Below, one piece after another: positions 37,724 through 48,791 of a stretch of DNA of 64,000 nt (position 1 is its first letter; every line of letters starts with the position of its first letter). This DNA comes from Oenanthe sinensis. Its lineage: Eukaryota; Streptophyta; Magnoliopsida; Apiales; Apiaceae. The notes under the pieces are model-generated. The model worked only from the letters and a program-made list of their open reading frames with translations, was not told the origin of the DNA and ran no database searches. The position numbers and the translations under genes are program-made. The stretch lies in assembly GCA_028671895.1 (NCBI GenBank), contig CM053800.1, forward strand, positions 8,577,886 through 8,641,885, read 5' to 3'.

Positions 37724-38135
37724 GCAGCCGGCCCTCGTCATTTTTGTCTGGAAAGGCAGCCGTGGCCAAATTGCGCACCTCCTCATCCAAGCGGGATTGT
37801 GTCACCTCATGCATTGGCAAGAAGCTGACCATATTGCTCACCTCATTCAGGATCCTCGACATCATCATGTAAAAATTATCAGGAATTCCCCCAGCATAAG
37901 TGATTTGTGTGGATTGAGAGCTCGTCCATTGTGCTGCTTCCCGTGCTCCAACAAGTTCGGCTACTGAATGATGGGGATGAAGGATGGACCTTCCCTTCTT
38001 TGGGGGTCTCGCCTTCAATGTTAAAATTAGATCCTTCTTCTGATCAATCATTTTTTGGGTTCGAGGGGAAGGCGGTGGATCAGCAGATGACATCTCAAGT
38101 GTCAATTCAGATTGAGAAGATCGCACGCTTAGCAT
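37724..38135 (-). pseudogene. Residual CACTA-associated protein gene cut by the inner CACTA
   Basis: Minus-strand frame from ATG at 38135 (MLSVRSSQSELTLEM) for about 137 codons to the inner CACTA insertion point, then read-through into the element's terminus. It includes NEVSNMVSFLPMHEVTQSRL, which looks helical. On the far side of the insertion, after removal of one ATG duplicate, coding-like sequence continues at 33185-33115. I infer an accessory ORF of the outer CACTA; the family is not firmly recognised. Confidence 0.45.
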
Positions 38136-38210
38136 TTTTTCCTACGACATGTAATTTGGAAACAAATAAATACAATACAAGATTGCACTACGTAATAAAA
38201 TAAAAACGAT

Positions 38211-39474
38211 TAACCTTGTTTCTTTTAGTTTTTGTTCTATTTATATTTATATTATTAATTTCATTCTTATTTAGCAACAAACAGAAAATAAATATTGCAA
38301 ATTACTGTGTCGCGTTTAAACTTCCACATTCACCTTTTTGTATAATTATATCCTATTCTTGCTGCTACATTTATAACGCATTACATTCTCTCCATCAACC
38401 TGCACTACTAAATAATTACCAGGATAATCACTGATACACTCCTCCCGTAATTACATGGGAAAGAATGACTGACATACCCACATTTCACTAGTCTTATTAA
38501 CAACGTCTTGCATTTGAATAGAAAAACATGCAGGTTCACAATTCCATCAGGTGCAATATATTTTTTTCAATCATCTATAACAAAAGATGCACTAGTCTAT
38601 TTGGTGCGTATCATCAGACCTTAAAACTAAGGATAGCTGATTAAAATACGGGACTCTTGTCATAGTCACATAGTGTTGTAATAATATATAGATGCAGACA
38701 AAAATTTTCGAAAAATCTAATTCATCTCAGATCCATAAAAAGTTCAGGATATGATTTCATGAGAATAAACACAATTGATAACTAAAGTGATATGTAAACA
38801 AAAACTACAAGAATAATTTGGAAAAAGAAAGGGTATTTTATTTCCTATTCTGAGACTTTATTTCCTCTATAATTTATACCCTTTTTAATATACTATAATA
38901 ATTTACTTTGGGAAAAATATACGAATATATACATGCATTAGAAAAACAGAACATAGAGCATGTGTACAACTATAATATAAACTACAGTTGCTGACTTTAT
39001 ATAAAGTAATCCTAATCGTTACAATCATGTTCAAGTTATAAAACAAACCTTTAGAGATTGCACTCCTGGTTCACTATTATTAAATCATCTGGCTGTGTTA
39101 TTTTTTTTTTATAGAATTTTTTTTAAAAACCTCTCCAGATAGAGTGACACGCCCCCAGCTCCAAATCAAAAACCTAATACTCCATCTTTCCGAGAGAAAA
39201 AAAAAAAGCACAGATAGGCCAGTTAACCGTTTGTATATATGTTTTAAGTATAGAAGCATTATATTGTTGTGTTTAGGTACAGTAAGTAAACAGGTCCAGA
39301 CTTCAAAGATTCATATTACTACTCTATTCATAAGAAGAAGGTTCCATATATCAAGGGTCAAGATTATGTGTCTAAAGCCATTGAAAGATGAGTTGGTGCC
39401 CAATAAAAGTCTCTGCCAAAGTTGAAAGAACGCCGACTACCAACACAAAAACAAGAGATAATATAAGACACAAT
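38211..39474. other. Intergenic, upstream of the CLE gene
   Basis: No gene seen. The last few hundred bases before 39475 should contain the CLE promoter; I could not single out a convincing TATA box. The frame 39144-39425 has no family signature. Confidence 0.5.
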
Positions 39475-39705
39475 ATGCCAACATCCAAAAGAATCACAAT
39501 TTTGGTCTTATGGGTCATGTTAATTTTCAGTCAGCTGGTCCCGGCACATTCCAGTCCCTCAAGTAGGCTTCTGTCAAGGAAAGCCCTATTTTCCCGAACG
39601 GTATCGTTTCATGCAGCTCCCACCCCGAGTCCATCTCCACTAGAAGCTGTTTATTCCCAGGACAAGAGACGCATTCATACAGGTCCAAATCCTCTTCACA
39701 ATTAG
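39475..39705 (+). CDS. CLE family signalling-peptide precursor
   Basis: A 76-residue single-exon prepropeptide. A signal peptide covers about residues 1-26 (hydrophobic ITILVLWVMLIF, 7-18). A variable Ser/Pro-rich region follows. The CLE motif RRIHTGPNPLHN occupies residues 65-76 at the very C-terminus, preceded by a lysine for processing. The mature 12-13-residue peptide would be secreted and perceived by CLAVATA1-type LRR receptor kinases. The -VHTGPNPLHN form is closest to Arabidopsis CLE16/CLE17; here V-H is I-H. The frame is open from an upstream ATG at 39388, but the ATG at 39475 puts the signal peptide at the N-terminus, so I chose it. Confidence 0.92.
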   Translation: MPTSKRITILVLWVMLIFSQLVPAHSSPSSRLLSRKALFSRTVSFHAAPTPSPSPLEAVYSQDKRRIHTGPNPLHN

Positions 39706-42539
39706 CCACCTAGCTAGCTAGGAGTTTTTGTCTTGAGTTTATGAAATTAACAAAACTGGTACATATACTACTGACTGTAGTTCGGGAACGAGTTTTGCTA
39801 AATATGTAAACTCAAGGACAAAGATCGATCAGGAGTGCATGTTTAGGGAATGCTTTGCATTTTGCTCATTACATCTAATTACATGCAGTTTGGATTAGCT
39901 ACTGTTAATTCTGGGAATTTTATTTGAAACACTCCTGCAAGTACTTTCTGTTATGGTAAATTCGATCTCTTTCTTCTGAGATAGAATTAATTAATGGCAG
40001 CAAAAAATTTAGCTTTTCTGATCATGCTTTAATGAGCTAGGTAATGGGCAGCAATTAAGCAATGGCAGGCCAGTGTGAAAGGAAAGGATCGGAGATGATA
40101 ATACGTAATAGTAAGATCGAGTAAAAGTAGCTAGTCGTATTAATGCTCTTGTTTCTTTTTGCTGTCTTCTTTAGCCATTCGTAAAAAATGATATCGTAAA
40201 TTCGTACAAAAATGATATCGTAAATTCGTAAAAAAAACGATTCCTTTTTATGCCGGATAATTGAATATTATTTTTATAATTAATTTTAACAAAAAATAAA
40301 TATTCAATATTCAATTTATGACAGGATTTTAATTTATAGTAAGTATAAACACCATAATTTTAATTTAACGGGATAATTTATTCTCAATTTTATTATTAAA
40401 ACAATAAATTTATGACTGTATTTAATTTTTCCGGACATAGTTATATATAACAAATTGAATTTTAAAAATCATCCTGCGACCAATAATTCTATCATAAATG
40501 ACCCTTTCTATTTAGAAGATATCTACAACTTTTTACATAAGATGTAAAAAGTGACACATCATCCTAACATCATCGATTACTTGTATTTTTAACATATAGC
40601 TAATCATTTTACATGATATCGTTGGAGCAAAATTTTACATTGATTCAATAAATTTTACATAACTAATATTTTATAATATTTTACCTAACCAATTTAGATA
40701 ACTCATTTGGAGATACTCTAATAGGAAGAGCAAGTTTAAAAAATTTATTGTATTATTTTAAGCTCATTATTGTTATATGACTGTACGAATTATTCAACGG
40801 ACTATTTGAGAATAAGAATTTAAAATTTGAATTATTCAAATTTTAATATAGATTTAAAAGTTTTAAATGATAGTTTAATTTTATTTTATTTTAAAATTCT
40901 TCATTTACAATAAATTTTATATTCTCAAACACAGTTTAAATGATCTAAATGGTAATGATAATTAAGCTATCGAATATTAAGTAGTTGTATACTTAATTAA
41001 GTTATTTTTAGTACAACGAATGGAGTACAGTATTATTTATACTTGCACTAAATTGAGCACCAGTAACTTCTACTTTATAATTAACCTGCAGGATCCTTAC
41101 CAGAGACATCCATGCACGGAACACTGACTTTGTTACAGAAAGAAAAGTCTGACTTTTCACTATTTATCTTTTTATCGGGTCAAATCTCAGGAGATCCAAG
41201 TTCCTCTCTCCTCTGTTGGCCAAATTAGTATATTGTCATGTGGACGAGCTGAGTACTGCACATTACCAAAGCAACATTGTTATTCACAGAATTGTATAAG
41301 CACTTTGACACAGCAGAAACAAATAAAATGCACATTACCACTGATAAGTTGAAGTAATTGTTGCAAGTAATTTGGACAAATTTCACATTACCACTAGGTG
41401 TCATGTAACCAACAAAAAAATCCCGCACAAACAATAATATTAGATGCAAAAAAACCCATGTTTTCAACCACTTCGAAATCTTATCTATATCTCGTTCCTC
41501 AAGAGTCTAGGTTTTTTGGGGTAAAGAAAAAGAGAACACAAATCTCTCTACTCCTAGACAAGCCGTACATTCAGACGAGACATAACAATAACTTTCAAGC
41601 GACACAAATATTTATGTTTGATTTGATAATAGTAGTACGTACTACAGTACTTATTACTGTATGAAAAATCTCTTTATGGTTTTTATTTGACTTAAATGCT
41701 ATCCATTTTCTCAAGAGGTATGCCTGTCTCAAGGCTTAGACACTGCCAGCCCAATGAGCATTAATTACTTCGAACTTATTTTATTCGTTTTGATTTTTAA
41801 TTGAACATCAAGGGTTCTCACTTCTCACTAAGTTTTCGTTTTTCTTAAACAAGTCCCGAGTACTCCTGACTAAGTTCTTAACACGGTTTGAAGAGCTGTA
41901 GAGCGTAGCATATGTATACTATATAGAGAGCTAAGGCATTTACGTAGCCAGTTCAGAGAGCAGAAGTCCTAAAATATAGAATGAAAAACTGTCTAAAAGT
42001 CAACGACTATATAGATTTGATATAATCGGCAGAAAAAGATGCTTTACGATCTAAAAGGTGAAAGGAGGGTGGCGCGGTGAAATCAAAGAGATGCCTCGAG
42101 TGGCTATACTAGTTTTTATTTGACATGAAATTCTAGGTCTATAGCCTATATAAATACAGTATAGTAGTAGTATTTACTAATACCACCACCTGTGAGCAAC
42201 TACAACGCTACCCATTTATGTGCATCAGACTTTCAAACTGACTTGGTGAATTACTTTCTTTACTAACATGTATTGGATGAAATAAATAAAAAGCGGTCAC
42301 GCCCACCACCCTGGGCAGCGTCCATATCTAAATTCGTTTGTTTTTAAATATTTTATTATTTACTTTTATTACTTTATTATTTGCATTTGTTACTTTACAA
42401 AGTATCTGTTGATAAATATATAACCGTCGTATTGGTAATGTAAACTAATAACGGATATATTTTACTCCTATAAATATCAAAATTTTATACCCTATTATTT
42501 ATACTCTTTACTTCCTAAACAAATTTAGATTTTTTTCTA
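39706..42539. other. Intergenic, no gene seen
   Basis: AT-rich spacer. Contains a 27-bp direct repeat (ATGATATCGTAAATTCGTA) at about 40189-40233. A possible Harbinger-type relic lies at about 40518-40709 (GAAGATATCTACAAC ... ATTTGGAGATACTC, then TAA). Frames at 41225-41467 and 41398-41664 overlap on opposite strands and match no family. Confidence 0.45.
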
Positions 42540-43285
42540 TCAAAAAGTGAATCCAAATAATCTTCCACCTTCAAATTCTCAAAATTCAAACTCTCAATTT
42601 TCATATCCGTATACAAATTTCTATTTTTCAAACACACAAAATTTTAATATTAATTCTCAAATTCAGAATTCTTAATACCAATATGATTGTTCAAGATGAA
42701 AGGGACACATACGCCACTCAATTTGGTCCCCTACCAACTTATGATGATGCAACAAATGGTTTATCACAACCTAATTTAGGTGAAGAACCTCCAGTCCAGT
42801 ATGAAATATATATTCAGAAGACTATACAGATACATGATAAACAGACACATGGCCAATTACAAAATTACTTGGTTGAGCATATCTCCCGATTCCATAATAA
42901 TCGTTAATTTTTTATATCGCAATGTTTTAAATTTAATGTTTTCTCGTATGATGTTTTTAATAAAATATTTTCTCATGTATTTTTTTAATAATATGATGCA
43001 TTTTAATTATGAGATATGTCCTTTATTTTAATAATATTTTTTAAAAAAATCATTTTAATTTGAATTATTAAAATTTATATATTATTAAATTAAATTATAA
43101 AATATTACATAATTATAGTTATAATACAATAAAAATAAAGTGGGTCCAACAAAATATGACAAATGCGTTTAGTATTGGATGAATTTGACAACTTTTTAAT
43201 TGTGACTACTTTATAATAAGATGACATAAAATGAGTCTTAAAAAAGTGGAAAATGAACTCATGCATGCATTGTAGATGCTCTTAT
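42540..43285 (+). mobile_element. Internally deleted PIF/Harbinger element
   Basis: The right end ATTGTAGATGCTC is followed by TTA, as in Harbinger-type elements. Inside, a short N-terminal-like piece (NPNNLPPSNSQNSNSQFSYP, about 42549-42675) typical of the Myb-like ORF leaders of these elements is joined to a C-terminal-like piece (42683-42907; QLQNYLVEHISRFHNNR) typical of Harbinger transposase tails. The middle is missing. The left terminus was not found, so the start is approximate. Confidence 0.5.
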
Positions 43286-44251
43286 GCCTAACAAAGACCA
43301 TGTTATCAAGGTGGCCGAACCTTCATTGGAACGGGGTTGTCAACTCGAGCAATAAAAAATCTTAAAATTAATCGGAGTATTGGGAGCTGGTCCTTGGAAT
43401 TCTAAAATAGATTCTTGAAGGGAGTGAGCACTGTTTGGGAGTGTTTCGTAATGCTTAAGCCTGAGGTTTGTGGGAGTTATATATTGTTGTACTCTGCATA
43501 TTAGATTGCCCATTAGACTTTTGAACTAAATTAGAGGTTTGTCCGGAAAAATCATTTATTATTAGTGTTTGGTAGTTAACTAATTGGAATAGCAGTTTGA
43601 ACTCAATAAACTAATTTCAAAAAAGCTATATTTAGGAGTTTTTTCAATTAGATGATTGTCATGTATGTATTTAAAATACAAACAGCTATTTATCATACAG
43701 TTTTATTCAAAACAGTTAATTCAATCTGTTAATCAAAACATCTAATTCAATGACGCAGAACGAAAGCGTGGAAAAAATAAACGTTAATCCTTAAAAGATA
43801 AATAAATGACTCTTACGCGAGAAATCCTTAAATACCTTCAATCCACAAGTAAGAATTCTTGAATCCACAAGAAAAGAAAAGAAAACTATCTAGGGTTTTA
43901 ATTCAATCAATAATAATCTTTTACAATATTTAGAAATAATATATATTATCCCAGAAATATAATAAATTAATCCAATATAATTTTGGACTTTCTGACCCAA
44001 CTTCTACATATAATATAATATAAAATAAGTAAATTTAATATAATTTGAACTTTTCTCTTCTAAATATTAAATACTAAAATGTTCTACATCATTCAATCAA
44101 TTAATCAAAACACCTAATTTAATTCCCTAACAGTTAACTGCTAATTGTGATATATGCACACTATAGAGTTATTAAATATGCACACCCTTATCTTGTTTTG
44201 GACTAAATGTAACTTTACGAACAAAGAACTACTGACAACAATTATTACATG
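43286..44251. other. Intergenic, no gene seen
   Basis: AT-rich spacer with no recognisable gene or element. Confidence 0.5.
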
Positions 44252-44512
44252 TTTCCTTCGTCCGCTTTTAAATGTCTATTTTCAAAATAAATTTTATCTA
44301 TATATGTCTATTTTGGAAACAAATTTAGGAATAATCTTTCAAAAATTATCCCTATATTTATCATTTATAATGTTTAATTCTTTTAAAACTTAATTGAAAT
44401 CTCATTTTTGAAGATAATAATTAGGGACATTTATATAAAAAATTTATTGAACTAACATTTTTTAATATACCTATTTTTTTTTATTTGGACATCTAAATAG
44501 AGACCATGGGAG
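44252..44512. mobile_element. Degenerate Stowaway-like MITE
   Basis: The left side TTTCCTTCGTCCGCTTTTAA and the right side, reverse-complemented, CTCCCATGGTCTCTATTTAG resemble the CTCCCTCCGTCCC termini at 7520-7771. Size (261 bp) is similar. The right flank is TA. Confidence 0.5.
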
Positions 44513-44734
44513 TAACCGAATATTCAGATATAAAATTTGATTTATTTTACATTGTTTCGTATATGAATTTACTAGTTTCTTCCAACAACTAACATTACTA
44601 TTACTTTAAAGATAGAGAAAAATATAAGGGGCCTGATCCTTGACAACCATTTGTCATTTAAGGATCAGGCAACAAATGGTGTCCTAGCCGTTGGATCACG
44701 GCTGGGACGACCATGATTTAAAAAAAATGGACGG

Positions 44735-44810
44735 GCCACTGTTATTAACAGCGGCACGCCGCGGTTTTTAACAGCGGCTCGTTCATGTTCCACAAACACC
44801 GAAGGTTTTT
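44735..44810. repeat. Left subterminal GC-rich repeats of the MULE
   Basis: CACTGTTATTAACAGCGGCA and CGCGGTTTTTAACAGCGGCT contain imperfect palindromes around TTATTAACAGCGGC. The same motif family fills the right subterminal region and the internal palindrome at 48544-48687, suggesting transposase-binding sites. Confidence 0.6.
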
Positions 44811-45403
44811 AACAGCAGATACACAGTACACATACATCACTGAAGAACCCTAATTCATAGTGAACCCTAAAACCCTAACCCCCAAAATCAAAGGGTAAAG
44901 TGAATTCATCTCTCGATTGAAGCTTAGTTTACAAAGCATTTTACATGTTCATTTTTTTTCACTCCCTTTATGCAATTTCGATTCAAGCCTTTGAACATTC
45001 AATTGAGTTTTTGTGATTTGCGTATATATACATGTTTACTATGATTGATTCATGCTTATACGTGGTTGATATGATTTTATAATGATTGATTGTGATAGTT
45101 TGTGTTTGAAATTGGAATTAGGGTTTAAAATAAATCAAATATATTTAGAAAATATTGTTGATTAATTTGGATAAATAATTGAGAATAATTTAGTAATATT
45201 TTAAATAATATTTGAATTAATTTAGAAATAATTGTTGAATAATTTGGTTATGTGTTATAGAGTTGTTTTATTTCAAATTATTTTGATAGTTGTGATGCTT
45301 AATTTAGAAAAATAATTTGGATGATTATTGGATATTGGTTATGTGAATTTAGGGGATTAAAATTGATATTGTGTTGACGAATTATATTGGATTATTTTCA
45401 GGG

Positions 45404-47218
45404 ATGGATAATATGGATGATATAATACCTGGACCGGCTAGCAGAGTTGTTATTTGGGATAATAGGTACCATATTACTGAGGATGTTTGGGAGGGTGTTG
45501 AGCGAGAGGAGTTGAAGACTTATTGTGGGAATCGTAACATGAGGGAGTGGAAGCTTCGCATAGCACAGAGGGAGCTGTTGCATATGGTTGGATTTGGCAT
45601 ATTTGTCAATCCTCATGTTGTGTTGCAGACTGGTCAGAGGCATATATCTGCATTGGTTGAGAGGTGGAGGCCTGAGACCAATACCTTTTTTATGAGGCCC
45701 GGGGAGATGACAGTTACTTTGGAAGATGTGGGGTATATTCTTGGGTTGCCTGTATTTGGGGAGCCTCTTACATGTGGGGCTATAGATAAGAAGAAGAATT
45801 TTTTTGCTAAAAACTGGTTTGAACCTTTGACTGAGGATGAGGTAAATGAGGCCTGTTGGAGGAACAAGATCAAGCTGATTTGGTTATTTGAGAGGTACGG
45901 TTGTAGGAAATCGAAGAAGGATAACATGGCGGCGACTGTTGTACACACACAAGCCTACCTACTATTTATTTGTGGAGCAGTGTTGTTCCCGACTAGCAGT
46001 CGCAATTTTATGCATCCGAGATACATACAGCCTCTACTTAACATCCGGGAGATACCTAACTACGCTTAGGGTCCAGCTGTTTTAGCTCATCTATATAGAG
46101 GATTAAAGTATGCTGCAATGAAGGAAAGTCGTAGTATTGCTGATTGCATGTGGTTGTTGGAGGTGTGGTCTTATGAGAGGTTCCCACGCATTAGTGTGCC
46201 AGCTAGGGATCCCGATCAGGATGATTATCCGGTTGTAGAGGGTTGGGCTTACAGCACGAGACTAAGTGTTAGCAGAAAGCGTCGTGGGCCAGGTCATCAC
46301 CATAGTTTGCCTTTCTACAAAGTAGAGTTTGATGGGGTTACCGGTGATATTGTTGAGTGGCTTCCCTATTCCATATTTGATGATATGGTAGATATGGAGA
46401 TGCTTCAGTATCAGTTAGCTGGGCAGGCAAGAGTCTCCCTCGTTTGTTATTATGATGTGGTGGTGTGGCAGCACCCGGATAGGGTTATGAGACAGTTTGG
46501 TTGTCGGCCACAGATTCCCCGATCCCCTATTGATATGAGTCATTATCGGGTACCTAAGGAGGCCACGTTTGTGAATGAAGATTGGTTGGTGAGGTGGTAT
46601 GTTGATATAGGTCGGTGGAAGAGATTTTGTGATGATTTTGAGGGATTAGTGGATAGTACTAGTCCGGTTTCTGAGGCTGCTTACATGGCTTGGTACACTG
46701 AGGTCAGTCGTAGCAGAGTAGGAAAGCCACAGCCAGATGTTATGCCTTCTTACACATCTAGGGAGTTGTACCCTAACTTGGAAGGCTATCAAGTTGTAAG
46801 TTACAAATTCAACTTCTTAAATTGTGGCTTTTTTACTACTTTAATTATATCCTCCTATTTGTAAATGTTTTTTGTTTTGTGTTGTTTTTGTGTTTGTAGA
46901 TGCTTGCTGGCCTTGAAATGGTCAAGAGGTTGGATGCTAGGGGTTCCTGCTGAGTTTGTGGCAGAGTTTGCTGATATTGCTAGTGGATTTCTAACTCCAT
47001 TTACACGGTTGATGAAGAAGATTAAAGGCCCTAGTTATGCACTTCCTCAATTTGAGCATTTGAAGTTGCTAGAAGATAAGGTTGATGATGGTGCACAGCT
47101 TCGCAACATTATTGATCATGATATTGTTGATATGACCCAGCCTTCACATCATGATTTTCAACCTTCGTTTTGCCGTCCTACGAAGTTAGCTTCACGTAGA
47201 ATGAAGGAGGATAAATAG
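45404..47218 (+). pseudogene. Plant mobile domain (PMD/MAIN-like) gene in the MULE
   Basis: Start ATG at 45404 follows an acceptor (TTTTCAG). The product begins MDNMDDIIPGPASRVVIWDN. The PMD core is evident: FVNPHVVLQTGQRHISALVE, MRPGEMTVTLEDVGYILGLP, LIWLFERY, and after 46070 GPAVLAHLYRGLKYAAM. A single in-frame TAG (46067-46069) sits where the domain usually has Trp (WG), consistent with TGG to TAG. The frame continues to a donor at 46797 and resumes at about 46900, then shifts near 46945 and ends at 47218. PMD proteins occur both as host genes that maintain meristems and silencing, and as TE cargo; here the latter. Confidence 0.9.
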
Positions 47219-47555
47219 GACATACTGAAGGCCTTGAGTGTGGAGAAGAGGACCAAGATTCATGACGATTGGGGATGAGGCTCTGCCAGAAAGGTCAAGT
47301 TGGAGGGATGAATCACATCTACCGGGGTCGTCATACATGAGTCTGCAATGAGGAGCTTGGCGCCGAGGCTCTGGATTGATGATAGAATCATATACGGCTA
47401 TATGGTATATGTTCTAACTTGTCTATTTTTTTAATGATTATTTAATGTATTTAATGCTTGATTCTAATTTGTTTATATGTCAGGCATTGTTACGTGACCA
47501 GGAGGAGGATATTGCCAATGGTGGTATATGAGAGAGGAAACCGGTCTACTATTTC

Positions 47556-48251
47556 ATGGATCCATATTTTGTTACACTTGGATTGATCCATATCAAATCT
47601 GTTAAGAGGGTTGCGAGGCAGGGGAAAGATGCCGAGAAAAAAGCATTGGATTCAGTGCTGTGTGTTTTCACAAGATTTGCCACAACTTCTGTTGGTCCCT
47701 CAGTTCTGGAAGCGGACTACATTTTCATCCCGAGTTGTATAGAAAATAGTCATTGGGTGTTGTTCATTTTCGACATAAGATCATTCGATGCTGTTATTCT
47801 TAATTCCATCGTCGACAACCCTAAATACAAAGCTGAAACTGAAGTCGTGGTATGGAAAATTTATTTCACTTATTCATTATGAATTTATAATTATACATTC
47901 TATTTGTACTTATGTTCATTTTGTCTTTAAAATTTAATACAGACATGGTTATTATCTATGTTAATTGAGAAGATGAATCCTGACCATGGTGTCGAGTATG
48001 ACTCAGTTCGCTGTCATGACACGAATGACAGGCCGATACAACTTAACTGTGATGATTGTGGTGTTTTTGTCATGAAGTTCATGGATCTCATGCTTTAATG
48101 ATATGATATTACATCATTGGACCCTTGGTCACAGGATATAGTGGATACCTTCCGGTATAGGATTGCTATGGAGCTTCAAAAAGGGAAGGCAAGACCAATA
48201 TCCGGCAATAGAATGCGAAAGCGTATCGAAGATTTTGGAGATGTAGTTTAA
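47556..48251 (+). pseudogene. Ulp1-type (C48) cysteine protease gene in the MULE
   Basis: The family removes SUMO-like modifiers. Exon 1 (47556-47849) has YIFIPSCIENSHWVLFIFDI with the catalytic His. Intron 47850-47942 (GTATGG...ACAG) preserves the frame. Exon 2 has RPIQLNCDDCGVFVMKFMD, with the oxyanion Gln and the catalytic Cys in DCG. TAA TGA stops (48096-48101) then interrupt the frame, which continues in phase (SLDPWSQDIVDTFRYRIAME) to 48251. The position usually held by catalytic Asp reads Asn (ILNS). The segment 47219-47555 between it and the PMD gene is frameshifted remnant. Confidence 0.88.
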
Positions 48252-48543
48252 ATTTGATGGATTTGTAAAAAAAAATTCGTTTGGATTTATTTGTAGTTGG
48301 AATTTAGTTCATGGATATTAGTTTATGGATTTTAGTTTATGGATTATACTTTAAGGATTTTTGTTTTATTTTTATTGTAGTTGAATTTTTATTATTTGGA
48401 ATTGTACTTAGGTTTGGATTTCTAGAAATTTATTTCCAAATTTATTTAAATTTTTTGCATAATGTTCATGTAGTTTTGCTATAAATAAAAAGGTTATTAT
48501 AACATTTTTTGAATAAAAAATTATGACATAAATTTATTTTGGC

Positions 48544-48687
48544 AAACTTGGACAGAATGTTTTTATTCTGTTTTGCTCTGTTTAGGCTGGACGAGCCGCT
48601 GTTAATTACCGCGGCGCCGCGGTTATTAACAGCGGCTCGTCCAGCCTAAACAGAGCAAAACAGAATAAAACCTTCTGTCCAAGTTTG
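48544..48687. repeat. Near-perfect 144-bp palindrome inside the MULE
   Basis: Arms of about 72 bp (AAACTTGGACAGAATG ... GGCTGGACGAGCCGCTGTTA) are centred on CCGCGGCGCCGCGG at 48609-48622. The arm sequence GACGAGCCGCTGTTAAT matches the MULE subterminal repeats. It divides the plus-strand genes from the minus-strand genes. Confidence 0.9.
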
Positions 48688-48791
48688 GGGGGGAAAATAA
48701 AAAAATTTACCTTAATTTTCAAAAAACCATTTGGGCTTAGGTAAAAAAGGTTCCTTTTTTTCCCAAAACAAAATAACATGATATTGATGAC

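Larger units (their letters stand above)
31704..38210. mobile_element. Outer CACTA (CMC/EnSpm) element, decayed, right end not found
   Basis: Begins CACTACAACAAACGCGG with the dense subterminal motif TTCGACTG/GTCGAATT (31720-32170), typical of CACTA elements. Minus-strand coding remnants lie at 32500-32620 (acidic and Gly-rich, YDEGEGDEGEGG), 33115-33185 (WFTWPDLKDKDMVIVQ) and 37724-38135. The inner CACTA splits these. No matching TTTGTTGTAGTG end was seen to the right, so the boundary near 38.2 kb is approximate. Confidence 0.6.

Noticed and set aside
40518..40709. Harbinger-type MITE with TAA duplication
   Set aside because: The left flank reads TTA, not TAA, and the termini match poorly; mentioned only as a possible relic.
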